From Camellia lanceoleosa (taxonomy: Eukaryota; Streptophyta; Magnoliopsida; Ericales; Theaceae), in the NCBI GenBank assembly GCA_025200525.1, contig CM045762.1, positions 193,724,148 to 193,788,147 of the forward strand: a stretch of DNA of 64,000 nt. Direction: 5' to 3'. Below are positions 23,133-36,779 of this stretch, one piece after another. Numbering within the stretch: position 1 is the stretch's first letter; each line of letters starts with the position of its first letter. Below the pieces are notes generated by a model, which did not search any database, was not told the origin of the DNA, and saw nothing but the letters and a program-made list of their open reading frames with translations. The position numbers and the translations under genes were made by a program.

Positions 23133-26100
23133 TTATGCCTCAGACATGATGCACTCAATTGCTTGCTTGCATATTCCAGTCATTGTTGCCTCAGGCCCAA
23201 AAACCTGCATTAGAGTTTTCTCACGGTCAAAATTTAAATAGTAAAACAGAAGTTTAAAAATAATCAATTGATCAAGAAGCGAAGGCTGTCAGACAGACTG
23301 TAATATCAAACTTGAAGTTGAAATGTTGTGACATGCAGCACAAACACTATAATCTATTTAGTTTCCTTTTTTGTTGTTGAAATATTCAAATCGGTTAAAT
23401 ATGATTTTTGAGTACAACTGATTAGAACTGTTTGTAATATGTGATAAAGATATAGCTGAGATTTTATCTCATACCTTCAGAGGAACCCCTAGTTCCTCAC
23501 CCAGGGCACGCATCTTTGCCAAACCAGTCTGATAGTTTGGACCACCCCTTCTCACATAAATATGCATTCTTGCTGCTTTTAGCTTGGATTCCTAAAGTCA
23601 CAGAAGAGGTATATGTGAGCATATAAAAGTGAAATTAGATTATCAAGTTGCTTTTATAAAAGAAGCAACATGTCTCTACCTTCTCCCTTAGTGCTCTAAT
23701 AATTCCATTAAAAGTAACAGCAACATCAGTGAAATTAGCTATGCCACCTCCTATGAGAAGAGCCCTCTTACGACCATCAGGATTTGCAGTGGCACACTGC
23801 AAAATCAAGGGAATGTTAGATGCTACCGGTAATGGTGGATATGTAAATTACATCAAGAAATGAAAAGAAAAGCCTCAAATGCAAGAAATATTGACAAGCT
23901 CTTACATCAATGACAACCCTAGCATATTGCAACACCTCTTCCTCATTAGGAGCACCACTATACTCTGCATAATTCCCGAGTTCTGATGCATAACCCAAGT
24001 CTCCAACCTAAATGAGAACAAGAAACCCATATACAAGGCATCCAAGAAACTAAGAGGGACAATGGGATTATGGGAAAATAAGCGCCACATACGCTCATTT
24101 ACAATAAACAGATGGGATAAAAAGTAAACAAGCACAAAATAGTCCAGCTGAATTGTAAGCTATGAATCACATGAATGCTATATTAAGAAACTCACAGTAT
24201 CAGCATAAATAACACTCGCACCACCACCAGCTACCATGGTCTAGATGCGTCCTTTGGGGTTCAAAACAGTGAATTTTAAGGAAGCACTTGTCTGCAACAT
24301 TGTCAACAGATCCCAACTTATTAGTTGCTGCCATGGATGCAATTTAAGCCTTTAAAACTAACCCTCTATCACATAAAACAATAAAACAGTAAGACAATGC
24401 ACAAATGACTGAGCAGAAATATAATTCTTGTCAAACAGGGCAAAAATTGACTGTATACTCAACCATTTCCGTCCAGCAGATATTAGATGCTTCAAGTTAG
24501 AGAAAGTCTTCCTCTTTATTGGGATAAATTGGTGAGAGTCCCTTGACCTTAGACCATTGCAGTTTTTGGATAAATTGGTGATACTCCCTTGACCTTTAGC
24601 CATTGCAGGAGAGCAACGGCCATTGGTGCAGTGGAGAAGCATCAGACACCTAGGGATTAGCCAAGCTCGGTACCCGAGTTCGAGCACTAGAAACCCCTTC
24701 CTTTTCCTTTTCCCTTCCCCTCCCCCTCCCCCTCCCCTGACCAAAAAAAAAAGGCCATTGCAAGCCAACTCATTCAATTATCCATTTCTTACCATGCCAA
24801 CATATAGGTACCATGAATTTGTAGCATAATAGAATAAAGGATACTGGAACTTGTACACTATTAAGTTTTGAATTCCATTAACCCCTAACAGGACCACACA
24901 AATTAGAATACTATTGAGGCTGCTTGGTGTTGGACAATTTTAGGGTCTTGAATGTGATATCAAGGAGTGGGGACTAAACTGGGTATAATTTGAATGTGAT
25001 GTCAAGGAATTTTCATTTGATCATGGCTTTGGTTGCTGTATCCCCAAAGTTTGGCTCTTGAATGCATCCACACAAGCTAAATCAAGCATAATAATTTGAA
25101 TGTGATATCAAGGAATTTCCATTTGATCATGGCTTGGTTGCTGTAACCCAAAAGTTTGGCTCTCAAATGCATCCACACAAGCTAAATCAAGCATAAATCC
25201 CGTCAACCAGTTCCAAGACCAAAATCATTCACAATGGAGCACTTAAAAAGTGTTAGAAACAGTAGATTTTTTTATATCTGCAGACTCCACGGCCTTCCAC
25301 AGCTCTACATGACAAATGAGATCTATGTACTTGAATACATGCATAACTAAATGGTATCTCGTTGCTCAAGTTGGTCACTGAGATGATGGTCAGAAGAAAT
25401 CGAAGTCCAGAACTTCCTAACCTGGGATCGGTAGGAAATCATAGGTTTCAAAATTTCCTTGCCTTTCCTGACATCTAGTTGAGAGTGATATATAGTGCAC
25501 ACTAGTTATAACCCAACTAGAGACCATTTGCATAACAGTCATTTGGAATGCCATACGCAATAAATGAATGCACACTAAGGGGACTTTTATAGAACAATAG
25601 ACAACATGAATGCAAAGTGTAATATCTTTGACGACTACCTTTTCATCTAATGAGTGAATGAATGTCTCTGTAGGGCTCAGAACCCTTCCAAAAGGCAGCG
25701 AAAATTCTACATTACCCCACCTGCAGAAGTTAACACAAAACATTAAAATGCAACTGAAAACAAACAGAACTGATATTTGTTCATCAAATTCTCAACAGAA
25801 GTATACTTCTGAAAGTTCTTGAAAGCAGCAGTGTCATCCAACTCCCCTCTCATATCTAATGGATGTGGCTCATCATTAACCAGTGTGAACGGGTTCATCT
25901 CCAGGAAACTGAAGTCCAGATCTGTGGAGCGGCGCAAACTTATTTCACTAAATATTTGACTAAATAACTAGCTAAACAAGGATGTACACTCTGATAATTC
26001 AAGGTACTATCTATAGCATCCAAAGATGGGATTGAAGCAAATATCTGTACTATGAATTGGTGAATGGTTTTTCCTCCTGAAACATACCCTGGAATACAGC

Positions 26101-28753
26101 AAACACAGCCTTTATAAAGTCCCCAATTTTTCCCCGTACCTGCAACGTAAAAGTATATATTGTAACTTGTAAGCACAACTTTGCAAAGCAGTGTTAAAGG
26201 AACTCCAAGAGAACATGTAGAAAACAAAAAATGCTGAAATATAATATTTTTAGACCATTTTTTTTCATTAGTTACAAAAGTCGAGAACTTTGAGCCCTAA
26301 ATTGCACATAGATTGCCAATAATATAATATGTACCTCCGGCAATAACATGATTTTTAACCAGTTCGGTGAAAATGCCCATTCAAACAGTCTAGTTTTGCT
26401 TATGGTCCTCAAGTGTTCATTTATTTTAGCAATTTTGCTCATGCATCTGTGGCCCACGTGCAGCATAGAGGATACAAATTCGGAGGCCAAAGAAGACATT
26501 ACCCATCCTAAATGAAGAATTTACATAGTTATCCTGCAAAGAATGAATTCCATCCTAGTTGTCACAGTAGGTAAATTGTAAATGAAACAGGACTTACCTC
26601 TAAGGGAAGTGTGGCAATCAATGGGGCAATTGCCTCAGTTGTCATAGGCTTTTCAGTTGGGAGAAATATTGCCTTAACCTATATGAACCAAGAGTTCAAA
26701 ATACAGTAAATGCACCACTGCAGAAGACATTCAAATATCGTAGATCAATATGCAAGTAACATTTTATGCCTTGAAATACCTTGTCCCAGTTCTCTTCAAT
26801 TTCAATACCTCCACACTCTGAAAAGCTTATAGTACAGCCAAGCCTTTCAGAGACGATTGAAAGATAATATTCTTGGTCATGAGGAACAAATGGTTCAACT
26901 ATAAATGTAGTAATAGGTGCTTTGCAACCACCCATCTCAACCTAAAGAAGATTCAATGCTATGTAAATAGAGCACAGTTAAATTAGTTTCAATGACAAAT
27001 TTTAAGTAATATTTGATCTGGACATTACCTCCACACCAAGGCGTCCCTTCACGAATTCAGCAACTTGAGCCATATCCAAATTCAGAGCCACAAGGCCACT
27101 TTTTCCGCGCTTCCCAAACAACATATCAGGCTTCACCACCAATCTTGTGGACGATAACCATGTTTCTTTGTTTGTTAGTTCAGCGAAGTCTGTTGACTCT
27201 GTTACCTTATCAATAGAAATAAATCAAAGATTTTAATTTTTAGTCAGTGATAGATATTGACCCCTATTTCTTTAAATCTAATAATAAATAAATAAATAAT
27301 TACATTAAAAAAAAATTTAAAAAAAACTTTAAAAAACTTTTACTTGGAAAGGTGTGCGCACCTACAAATGGATATGCACACAGGAGGATACGCAAGCAAA
27401 AACAGAAATTGGGAAAGATCACGATTCACTTGTGCATACAGAAGAAAAGAAAAAGAAAAAAAAAAAAAAAAAAAAAAACCAATCTTTTTAATACTATTCT
27501 GATTTACTCAAATTTTGCTTGACTTTCTGTTTTTGTCCACATTTGTTGGTTGATATGGAGGTTTTCGTTTGTCCTGCTTTTGTAGTTTTTTAATACAATT
27601 TTATTATCTTATCACAAAAAATATTCTGCAGGTACTATATCAAATATTTGAAACCAAAGCAAATATGTGTTGTAATCTATTAATAATGGTGTGTTTGAAT
27701 GTTTCTAAAATATAAGCACTAATAACGCATCTTTTGCACTTTAATACTACAAGGGAAAACACCATGACCACCCTCAGCGAGATGGCCAAATAGGGAATAC
27801 ATTCTGCATAAGTCTAGAGGATGTACATGTTGCTTATGGGTGATTGTAAATGGGTTGAGAGTAGAGTATCAATGAACCATGCTCTCCGGCACCAACCTTG
27901 AAAAAGGCTTTGATTTTAATTTTCCTTCCACAATCTACTCTTGTATTTAAAAGCTTCAACTTGCTATAACCAAGTCAAATCAAATTCACAGATAGAATTG
28001 GATTTTATTCAGCAAATTGCAAATAGCCTTTGCATTGCTTGCACATTTTTTGCCCACTTCTTACAAGACCTTTTATTTAGGATAATAATATAATATCACT
28101 AGTACTACAAGATGTTGATATAAGTAAGCAAGCAAGCAACTTAAGCCCATAATTCCTCATCACAATTGGGGTATATAAATAGCCATTGTCAAAACTGAGA
28201 AATAAACAAGTTGCTTTCCAGCAGTATGGCATGAAGAGCTGGAAATGGAAACCCATCCCTGGATTAGTAGAGAATTGTCCCATAAGATCCTCTAGGAGAC
28301 GGATTAGTGATTTTCAATTCAATAGTAAATTGGGATGAACAATTACGATAACAAGAAGTGAACAAGTAGTAGATACCAAGTGTTGAGTACAAATATCTAG
28401 TTTTTGCATTCATCACCTAATAAAACCTATACCTATGGGAAATGAAATTCACAACAACATGATGTGATAGCCAGGCAGGGGATGATCCAAAGCAAAACCC
28501 CACCAATCGTTAAAGAATTCACAAAATAAAAAAAAAAAATCAATTGCATCGATAAGAAAAGAATTGGATTTTGAACAGAGCAGCAATTGGGAACAAGAAG
28601 AAATTAGCATCAGCAGAGCTAGAATTCAAATATAACAATAATAAGTAAGTAAACCTGAGCAGAGGAAATATGAAGGTGAATCCCAGCGAGTCTGATCAAG
28701 TGCTCCTTCAAGAGCCTCTTAGAATCGTACTCTCTGATCTTCTTTCTCGCCAT
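23133..28753 (-). CDS. ACLA: ATP-citrate lyase subunit A (ACLA), one in-frame stop
   Basis: Twelve minus-strand exons: 28753-28655, 27205-27029, 26941-26780, 26678-26598, 26139-26088, 25921-25807, 25720-25639, 24291-24196, 24007-23906, 23796-23680, 23591-23475 and 23204-23133. All introns are GT-AG and all phases agree, giving 424 codons including the stop, the usual length for plant ACLA. With ACLB it forms the cytosolic heteromeric ATP-citrate lyase that converts citrate, CoA and ATP to acetyl-CoA and oxaloacetate for cytosolic acetyl-CoA pathways. Recognisable segments are [19 protein letters not shown] at the start, the ATP-grasp region ([20 protein letters not shown]), [24 protein letters not shown] and [13 protein letters not shown]. 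The fault is codon 273 (24241-24243), which reads TAG where the family has Trp (GRI-stop-TMVAGGG). If real, this removes the C-terminal third; everything else is intact, so a sequencing error or a recent null allele is possible. Confidence 0.93.
24608..24753 (+). mobile_element. tRNA-derived SINE in ACLA intron 7
   Basis: A-box TGGTGCAGTGG at about 24624 and a B-box-like AGTTCGAGCAC at about 24677 mark a tRNA-derived head. A pyrimidine-rich CCCCTCC tract and a poly-A tail (24742-24752) follow. An exact 9-bp target-site duplication GCCATTGCA flanks it (24599-24607 and 24754-24762). The orientation is opposite to the host gene. Confidence 0.85.
24988..25200. repeat. About 105-bp tandem duplication in ACLA intron 7
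   Basis: The segment beginning AATTTGAATGTGAT at about 24988 recurs at about 25093. Both copies run through TTTGATCATGGCTT and CATCCACACAAGCTAAATCA with a few substitutions and small indels. Confidence 0.85.
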
Positions 28754-28791
28754 AGAAATAGAAATAGAAATAGAAATACTTGTAATTACCA

Positions 28792-28842
28792 GCTCTCTCT
28801 CTCTCTCTCTCTGTATATGTGTGATGCTCAGACCTGCTCACA

Positions 28843-28878
<36 letters not shown>

Positions 28879-28880
28879 TT
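28792..28880. repeat. CT, TA and GA microsatellites in the ACLA leader
   Basis: (CT)n at about 28792-28812 and (TA)n(GA)n at about 28845-28879 lie 40-125 bp upstream of the ACLA start codon, read from the minus strand. A GAAATA pentad repeat lies just before the ATG (28755-28778). CT/GA-rich leaders are common in plant 5' UTRs, so this probably marks the 5' UTR and core promoter. Confidence 0.7.
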
Positions 28881-29289
28881 GGTTGGTGTGCGTGGTGGTT
28901 GGCGACGGCAGCTGAGCGTCAGCGTCTGAGTAGTAACGAAGGCTAGGACTCCTACTACTGTCATTTGTAAGCCTTGCGTGGGAGAAGTCATTGGTTGCTC
29001 TTGGCTGTGGTGACTTATGATTGGGAAAGGGGGTGTGGCGTCCAAGATGAATCAATATTTTTTAAAAAATGTTTGGGAGTATTAATTAGTGGTCTCACTA
29101 ATTAGGTGGCAGTGGGTCTTGTTAGAAATGATGTGATGTTTTAGTCTTAGAGTTGTATTTTTTTTATTTATTTATTTTTTTTAATGCATTAGTGCTATTA
29201 GTGGTGATGTTTTTAGTGGGATGAATCATTATTGATATTTTTTTCTTGTTTTGCATGTGTTTAGAGTAACACATTTTTTATTTTATTTG

Positions 29290-29545
29290 AGCCTCCGTTT
29301 GGGAAGTGAATTGACTTTTTAATTTTTTAACTTTTTTAGCTATTTTAATATGGGCTTAAAAGTTTAGTTTGGGAAAGACTTTTTAACTTTTTGACTTTTT
29401 TAAGTTTTTTTATGAGAAAAGAATGTAATGATTATGGATTAGATGTGATGTTTTGTTTGTTATGATTAAAATAACTTATTTTGTTTTTTTGTAGCTAAAT
29501 AACCAAAAAAACCTGCAAACTCACTTGCCAAACACAGCTTATTTA
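29290..29545. mobile_element. MITE-like element
   Basis: The inverted ends CTCCGTTTGGGAAGTGA and TCACTTGCCAAACACAG bound an AT-rich stretch rich in TTTTTAACTTTTT. The target-site duplication is not clear. It resembles the Tourist-type elements elsewhere in the window. Confidence 0.55.
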
Positions 29546-29549
29546 GGCC

Positions 29550-29812
29550 AAGTTTGGAGACTTTGAAATAATCCAAAAAGTCAAAAAGTTACTCAAAAAG
29601 TTAAAAAGTTAACACTATTCACCAAAAGTCAACAATTACGGCTGCACAACTCCCAATTCAAATTTTACTCTAAAAATCAATTTTCACAATTTTTTATTAC
29701 ACATTTTTCCATAAAAAGTCAAAAAGTTAACCCAAACATCCATATTTTCAACCTCAATTTTTTAGTCAAAAAAGATAAAAAGTGCACTTATATAGTCTTC
29801 CCAAAAAAGGCC
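29550..29812. mobile_element. Tourist-like MITE
   Basis: The ends GGCCAAGTTTGGAGACTT and AGTCTTCCCAAAAAAGGCC are imperfect inverted repeats flanked by TTA on both sides. The interior repeats AAAAAGTCAAAAAGTTA. It lies directly beside the element ending at 29545. Confidence 0.65.
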
Positions 29813-30179
29813 TTAGATTATATTATTTTTTTTATCACATTTTAAATCTTTTTATAATAAAATTAAAATATATATATATCTATTTAAATCATCCGAACAT
29901 CCTCAAATATTTACGAAAACGATAATTGGTATTGGGAGGGCTTCGGCCTTCCCTGTCCGATATGCCTGAATTGTTTTTAATCCTTTTCTTCTTGTTTCAT
30001 ACTGAGATGCTCCCTTATCTCTCCCATTTGCCGTTTTGGTCCGTACCAAAATAATTTAAATAATTCTAGGATGTCAAGTAATAAAAGGTAGTTAACTATT
30101 AAAAATATTTTTTTAATAGTAAAGATGTCTCAACATTTAAAAAAAAAAAAAATTAATTTAGAAAAATTTCAAAATATAA

Positions 30180-31097
30180 AGAAAATCAGAAAAATTGAGC
30201 AAATCAAAGAAATTTCAAATAGAGAAAATCAGATAAATTGAGCAAACAAAATAAATTTTAAAACTTAGAAAAATTTGTTTGAAATTTTTCTGTGCTTTGA
30301 AATTTCTCTGATTTGAAATTACTCTTATTTGCTGACAATTTTCACTGTGTTTTGATCAATTTTCTCTGACTTACTCACAATTTTCTAAGTATTTTAACCA
30401 CATCAGAGAAAAATGTGTTTTAACTCAATCAGAGAAAATTGATAAAAAAATTCAATACAAAACATCGTCTGTCTCCGTATATCTATATATCTATATATTC
30501 TCTCTCTTGCTTGTAGAGAGAGAAAAAAAAGTGCAAATAATAATATATATAAAAAAAATAGAGCAAATGAGAGTTACCTCGCCAATTTGGGCGAAACAAC
30601 TGACGAGATATTGTTCATCCATGCAATATTCAAGATCGTCGATCCAAAGCGTGAAGACCTCATCAAAACTGGATAGGAATTACGATTATGCCACCGCCAA
30701 TGCCGAGTAAGGTGGTGGGTGTTGCTGGTGATAATACACCAACGGTTGCAATGGTAGATATTGAAAAGGTTATTATTGTAGTGGTTGTTTGTGGTGCTAG
30801 TGATTGGGCATCATCTATAGTTGTTGGTGTTGTTAGTATTGGAAGTAGTTCTGTTGGTGAGGGATGGTTGGATGTGCCATTTGTGAAGGGACCAAGGTCG
30901 TTCCTGGTTGCATCATTACCAAGGTCCTTACTTTGAAGAAAATGATGAGAGAAAGAGAATGAGAGAGTGGGTGTGATATATGAGTGTGGATAAGATACAT
31001 ACTCATAAACGGGTGAAGGATCTTAGACTACTAAAAAATATATTGTGAACCTCTCCCATTATTAAAAATTAGAGAGGAATGTTAGACTAAATACCCC
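30180..31097 (+). repeat. Dispersed repeat, copy 1
   Basis: The left part has many GAGAAATTTCAAA and TTTCTCTGATTTG type motifs in both orientations. The right end reads ATTGTGAACCTCTCCCAT and closes with GGAATGTTAGACTAAATACC. The same order of motifs is found at about 40240-41300, so this is a mobile or segmental repeat of unknown class. No protein was recognised, and the boundaries are approximate. Confidence 0.5.
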
Positions 31098-31924
31098 TAT
31101 CTATTGAATGATAATTAGAGAGAAAAAAAATGTTGGTGATGATCAGAATTCATAATTTTAGTTCACTTACTACGTCCCATTTGAGAATTGACTATTTTAA
31201 TTAATTATATTTTTTTTTATAAAAAAATAAATATATATATATAACAACATTTTTTTTTTTTTTTTTGCTGCTAAAATCCATTTTCTCAAACAAAGCCAAT
31301 AAGAGTTGTTAAACATATTAAAATATATTAAACTCAATATTATATTTGTGTTTCATCCAAGCCCAATAAAACTAGGAAAATTTATTGGAAAGTCCTATAT
31401 GGCTAAATTGTATTCTGTTTGATCTCACTGAGTTTTTGTTTGATTGACAAGTCCATGTGATGGGCGATTGCTTACTGATAAGTCCTTTTTTGAATGTAGA
31501 TAGTTGTATACTGGACGAATATGTCCTCACATAATTTATGGGGATATTCTGTTTTATTTTGAGTATGTGTAATCCCGTGCTTTGTAGGGGGTGTTATCTG
31601 CTAAATAGGTTAGACTCATCAGGCACTCTAGAAAAGCATGAAAGCTATTTGTGCTTATAAATTAATGTTATTTTGTTTCTCTGATGCACTGTTATATGAC
31701 GCTTGGACTCACATTTGACAAGGAAGCCAATAAAATTTCATGGAGATAATTATATTATCGTCCTATTATCCCTGATTGTATCTTACAATATGACTGATAA
31801 ATTCCATTTTTAGTATGCTAAAACGTTGTCATTCATTTTGTGAAAATTCGTTTATAAAGTTTTCCAAGTAGGGATTTCATTACGAGTCCATTTTTACGTG
31901 TGGCGATCCAACAAAGGTTGTAGT
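31098..31924. other. Intergenic DNA, no gene seen
   Basis: AT-rich sequence with a poly-T tract near 31249-31266. No coding family or clear repeat boundary was recognised. Confidence 0.4.
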
Positions 31925-32230
31925 TGACGTCAACCCCACTCACTCCATCTATAACATGGGTTTCAGAATCACACCAACACTAAGTAAACCCAATAGTGAA
32001 CAACTTCCGTGAACCCAACAATGAAGAACTTACATGAACCCAACAATGAACAACTATAACGTGAACCCACTCACTCCATCTATAACGTGGGTTTCGGAAT
32101 CACACCAGCCTTGCGTGAACCCAACAATGAACAACTATAACGTAAACCCACTCACTCCATCTATAACGTGGGTTTCGGAATCACACCACTTATTCCATCC
32201 ATAACGTGAACCCAACAATGAACCACTTAC
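31925..32230. repeat. Minisatellite-like repeat, period about 85 bp
   Basis: The segments CCACTCACTCCATCTATAAC, GTGGGTTTCGGAATCACACC and GTGAACCCAACAATGAACAA recur in order about three to four times with partial units between them. Later traces occur near 32400. It is non-coding. Confidence 0.8.
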
Positions 32231-32845
32231 GTTTTCCAAACACTAATTAAAACTTTGCAGCCGATGACAATGCACCTCAAATCTGATCGGTGGGTTCACA
32301 ATGCAAAACCCACTATTCCAGGAAGGTATTAGGGTTCTCCATGACCACGAACTCAACGAAATTGAACAACACAGAGATTTTAATTCACACCAACACTGCA
32401 TGAAATATTCCCTCAATCTATAACGTGGGTTTTGAAATCACGGATACTTGAAATTCAAATTAGAAAAAGGAAAAATCGTAACAAATGGTAGGGCTCATGT
32501 CACGACCCAAACCCGCCCCTATAGGTTCAGTATTGTAACCGGCCAGTAATCCTTGGATTACCAAAGGCCTCTTAACAAAATGACATATAATAAGGGACTG
32601 TGAAAGCAATTATAGAAACATACATTGTCCATAGAGCTGTGATAATGTATATGAGACAGAAGTTTTCAAATATATATATATATATATATGTCATAACACA
32701 ATAGTCTTACGTCACCTACATACACAGATGTAACCAAAAAGGGAAACTTGTCCTTATATACAGATAAGCAAAACAAACAACGAAAACATTCTTATCAAGT
32801 TTACAAAACTTGACTTCTTCAAAAATGAACCTCCTCGAGAGGAAC

Positions 32846-33298
32846 TGTAGCGATCCTAATTTTTCGTAAGTCTTTATTTATTATTATTATGATTTGATTT
32901 TATTATTGGTTTTATTAATGGTGTGGTTACCTGAAAATTAAATGGATTATTCTGTTAATTTAATGTGATATTTAATTAGTTTAATATGATATTTAGTTAA
33001 TTTAATGTGTTGTTCAATTCATTTAATGTGATAGTTAATTATATATAATTAATTCAAATATTTATATTTATATATATAAAAAAAAGAGGGTGTTACATGT
33101 ATTGTTTTTATAAAATATACTTATATATGTGGTAGTTATTTAATAACATAAAATATATATCATATTTATTTAGGTTGTATTTATATTGTATTTGTATTAT
33201 ATAATATAATAACTATTAGGATTTATCATAAGCGTTTAGGTTATATAATAAATGTTTAGGTTATAAACTTAAGAAAAGAGAGAAGTAGGGGCAGCAGC

Positions 33299-33346
<48 letters not shown>

Positions 33347-36300
33347 ATCACAAAATAGAGATGCAGCCGAGAGAGAGGGGACTGACGGGAAAGAGAGGAA
33401 GAAAAGTGTTAGGGTTTCGTTTTGGTGGCTCCATTAATCTTCTAAATATTTCTTTAATCTTCAAAATAATATTGTGAGTACATACCCTATTTTCCTTGAT
33501 TATGTTTGATTCGTTAGTTTATTTATTTTATTAGGTTGATGTGATTTGATATTTTTATATGTGGATGTAGAGGATGAATTAACTTAATTATTTTGATTAG
33601 TGTCTATGAGATGTTTAGAGTTTTTAGATGAGTGATTAATTTTATTTAATTTGATTAGTGGAATGTGTAAAATTTAGGGTTCTCAGATGATTGATTTATT
33701 TTAATTAATTTGATTAGTGATATATATAAAGTTTAGGGTGTTTAAATGATTATTGATTTTATTATTTTTTTTTAGATGATTGATTAATCTAATTATTTTG
33801 ATTAGTGTATATGCGATATTTAGAGTTCTTAGATGATTAATTCATTTTAATTAATTTGATTAGTGGTACGTGAAAGGTTTAGAGTTCTTAGAGGTTTGAT
33901 TAATCTTAATTAATTTGATTAGTGATATGTGCAAGGTTTAGGGTTCTTAGATGGGTGATTAATTTTAATTAATTTGATTAGTGGTACGTGTAAGGTTTAA
34001 GAATTTTAGATAATTAATTGATCGTAATTATTTTAACTAGTTGGGTATGTAAGGTTTGGAATTTTTTTAGATGCTTGATTAATTTTAATTATGTTGATTA
34101 GACGTATATGTAAGGTTTAGGATTTTTAGATGATTAATTGATTGTAGTAATTTTAATTAGTTGGGTATGTAAGGTTTGAGATTTTTTTTAGATGATTGAT
34201 TAATTTTAATTATGAAGATTAGATGTATATGTAAGGTTTGGGATTTTTAGATGATTGATTAATTTTAATTATGTTGATTAGATGTATAGGTAAGGTTTAA
34301 GATTTTTAGATAATTAATTGATCGTAATTATTTTGATTAGTTGGGTATGTAAAGTTTGAGATTTTTAGATGATTGATTAATTTTAATTATGTTGATTAGA
34401 TGTATAGGTAAGGTTTAAGATTTTTAGATAATTAATTGATCGTAATTATTTTGATTAGTTGGGTATGTAAGGTTTAGAATTTTTAGATGATTGACTAATT
34501 TTTAAATTATTTTAATTAGACGTGTATGTAAGGTTTAGAGTTTTTGGATGATTGTTTGATTTTAATTATTTGAATTAGTTGAGTATGTAAGGTTTAGGGT
34601 TTTATTTTGGGGGACTTTATTAATTCTTTGAGTGATTCTTTGATCTTCAAAAATAATTTTAAGTACAAAACTCACTTCCCTTGATTTATGTTTAATTCGT
34701 TGTATTTATTTTTATTTGTTTGATGTTAGTTTGATTTTGTTTTTACGTAAAGATGATAGATTGATTTTAATTATTTTGGTTAATGGTGTTTGTAAAGTTT
34801 AGAATTCTTAGATGATTAATTGATTTTAATTATTTTAATTAGTGATGTATGTAAAGTTTAAGGTTTTTAGTTGATTGATCGATTTTAATTATTTTGATTA
34901 GTTGTGTATGTAAGGTTTAAGATTTTTTAAATGACTGATTTCATTATTTGGTTAGATGTGTATGCAATGATCATGGTTTTTATATGTATTTATTTTATGA
35001 TTATAATCACACTCCCGAATATATGAAACTAAAATTAATTAGAACCCGTAAATAAATTCCTTAAACTCCACAATGACTCCATGGATTGTTATTTTATTTG
35101 AGTGATGGTGAGAAAGAGTGTATAAAAAAAAAGGTAAGGATTATGAGAGTTGTTTGATGCCTTATGCCCGGCATTGTTATATTTGTCTCATGATGTCGAT
35201 GAGATGTTTATATATATTGTTGCCTCATTCTCATGAGTAGACGAGTGCTTTGATTTATGCCACAGTATATGCTAACCATCCGGGAGTGTGAGTCAAACTC
35301 GGGACGATATCCCTGCAAGTTTGGCTTGAAGTGGGTTAGGTATACGGAGGCACATGGGATATATGTGTAGGCGGAAGGGAGGGCAGTGGTGGAGTCAAGG
35401 TACAAAGAATTAATTATGAACTTGTATGTTAGTTCGAATTGTCTTAATTGAGTTAAGGTACACAGTAGAAATTATGAACTTATATGTATAGTTCGAATTA
35501 TATTGATGGAGTTAAGGTACAAAAGTTGAATTATGAGTTTATTGATTTGTACATCTTGAAAAATAGTAATCGACCTCAATAAATTATGAAATTGGAGTAG
35601 AGGTATGTATACGTGATTTTGGACAACTTTTGTGTTGTAGCGTTTTATTAAAAAGCTCGATTAGAACTTATAATCGGATGACCTTGGTTATTGTCGGTTT
35701 GATTCATTTTGGTAATGCAGAGTTTATAGGCTGTTTTAACCTATGAAACGAGCTCATTTTTATTGGTTTCGCGTAAACTGAAGTAAAACATTATTCTGCA
35801 CATTTTTCATGTTTTGAACTTTTTCGAAAAAGATCATCTTATGGCAGTTTTTGTTCATTTTCAGTTTCAGATTTTTCGATTGAATTCCGTTTAGAATTTT
35901 AGATCAAGCTTTCCTCTTAACCTATTTAGCTTCTGTCAAATTCCTTTACGTGGTCTTTTATAAAATTTGATTCTGTACAACTTTCGTTCTTTAAGTTTTC
36001 ATCAATTCGAATTATTTAAGCATGAAACAGTACATTTTTTATACTTCTTCAGGAAGTTACTTATGATTAATTTATATTAACATTATTTTCTTTTGCAGAA
36101 TGGTGGGTCTTACTAACTTTTTATGCAGGGCTGACCTACCATATTTCTATTTCTATTTCTATTTTTGTTTATTTTATAATCAATTTATATTTCGTTGTGT
36201 ACGGACAAGAAACTAAATGCCACCGTATCTCGAGAAACTACCCATTCGTCTCGGTGCGGTTGGAACTACTTGTCTTGTCTAGTAATAAGAATTAAATGTA

Positions 36301-36779
36301 TTTTTGTTTGTGTCTGGTGGACACGTGGGTGTTGATTCTTGTACTTATACCAGTATACCTGTATACTGACCCGTTTTGTCTCTTGGCAACTCGGGTGCGT
36401 TTCGCCTTTGAGCTTTTGCGGTTGAGGATTAGTAGAGGCTTTGGTGGTGACAAGAATAACTATGATCGTAGGACATGTCAATTGGACTTCTTTTGTTTTC
36501 TCATGTTTATGATTGTTAGTAGTTTATGTATTTTTATTTTCTTTTATGACCTTAGTATTTTGAAAATTTGGCATGGGTTGTAACCTTACATTATTTAAGT
36601 TGTTTTGAAGTATTTATTGTTACTTTAATGTTGGAGGTACTGGTTAGTTATAGAATTATGGTGAATGGTTTAGTTTGTGTTTAGTTTTTTTGTTTCACCC
36701 CTAGGATTTGGATGATGGAATATTGATTGGGGTTTAATCCTAAGTTAATATTTAATTGTCCAAATTTTGGGGCGTGACA
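32846..36779 (+). mobile_element. 3.9-kb LTR-like element inserted in the solo LTR
   Basis: It starts TGTAGCGATCCTAATTTTTC and ends CCAAATTTTGGGGCGTGACA, with an exact 5-bp target-site duplication GGAAC (32841-32845 and 36780-36784). The TG...CA ends, the 5-bp duplication and the GGGGCGTGACA terminus mark it as LTR-derived and distantly related to the surrounding family, probably a very long solo LTR. No retroviral domain is present. A large degenerate tandem array fills 33570-34930 and a (GA)n tract lies at 33305-33342. Confidence 0.8.
33570..34930 (+). repeat. Degenerate tandem array, unit about 60-75 bp
   Basis: About twenty diverged units follow the pattern GATGATTGATTAATTTTAAT, ATTTTGATTAG, a TGTATGTAAGG-like stretch, then TTTAGGATTTTTAGAT. 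Some adjacent units are nearly identical (for example 34260-34330 and 34370-34440), showing repeated local expansion. It is entirely within the LTR-like element at 32846-36779 and is non-coding. Confidence 0.85.

Noticed and set aside
28719..29055. Minus-strand frames upstream of the ACLA start
   Set aside because: They run through TA, GA and CT microsatellites and overlap the probable leader and promoter.
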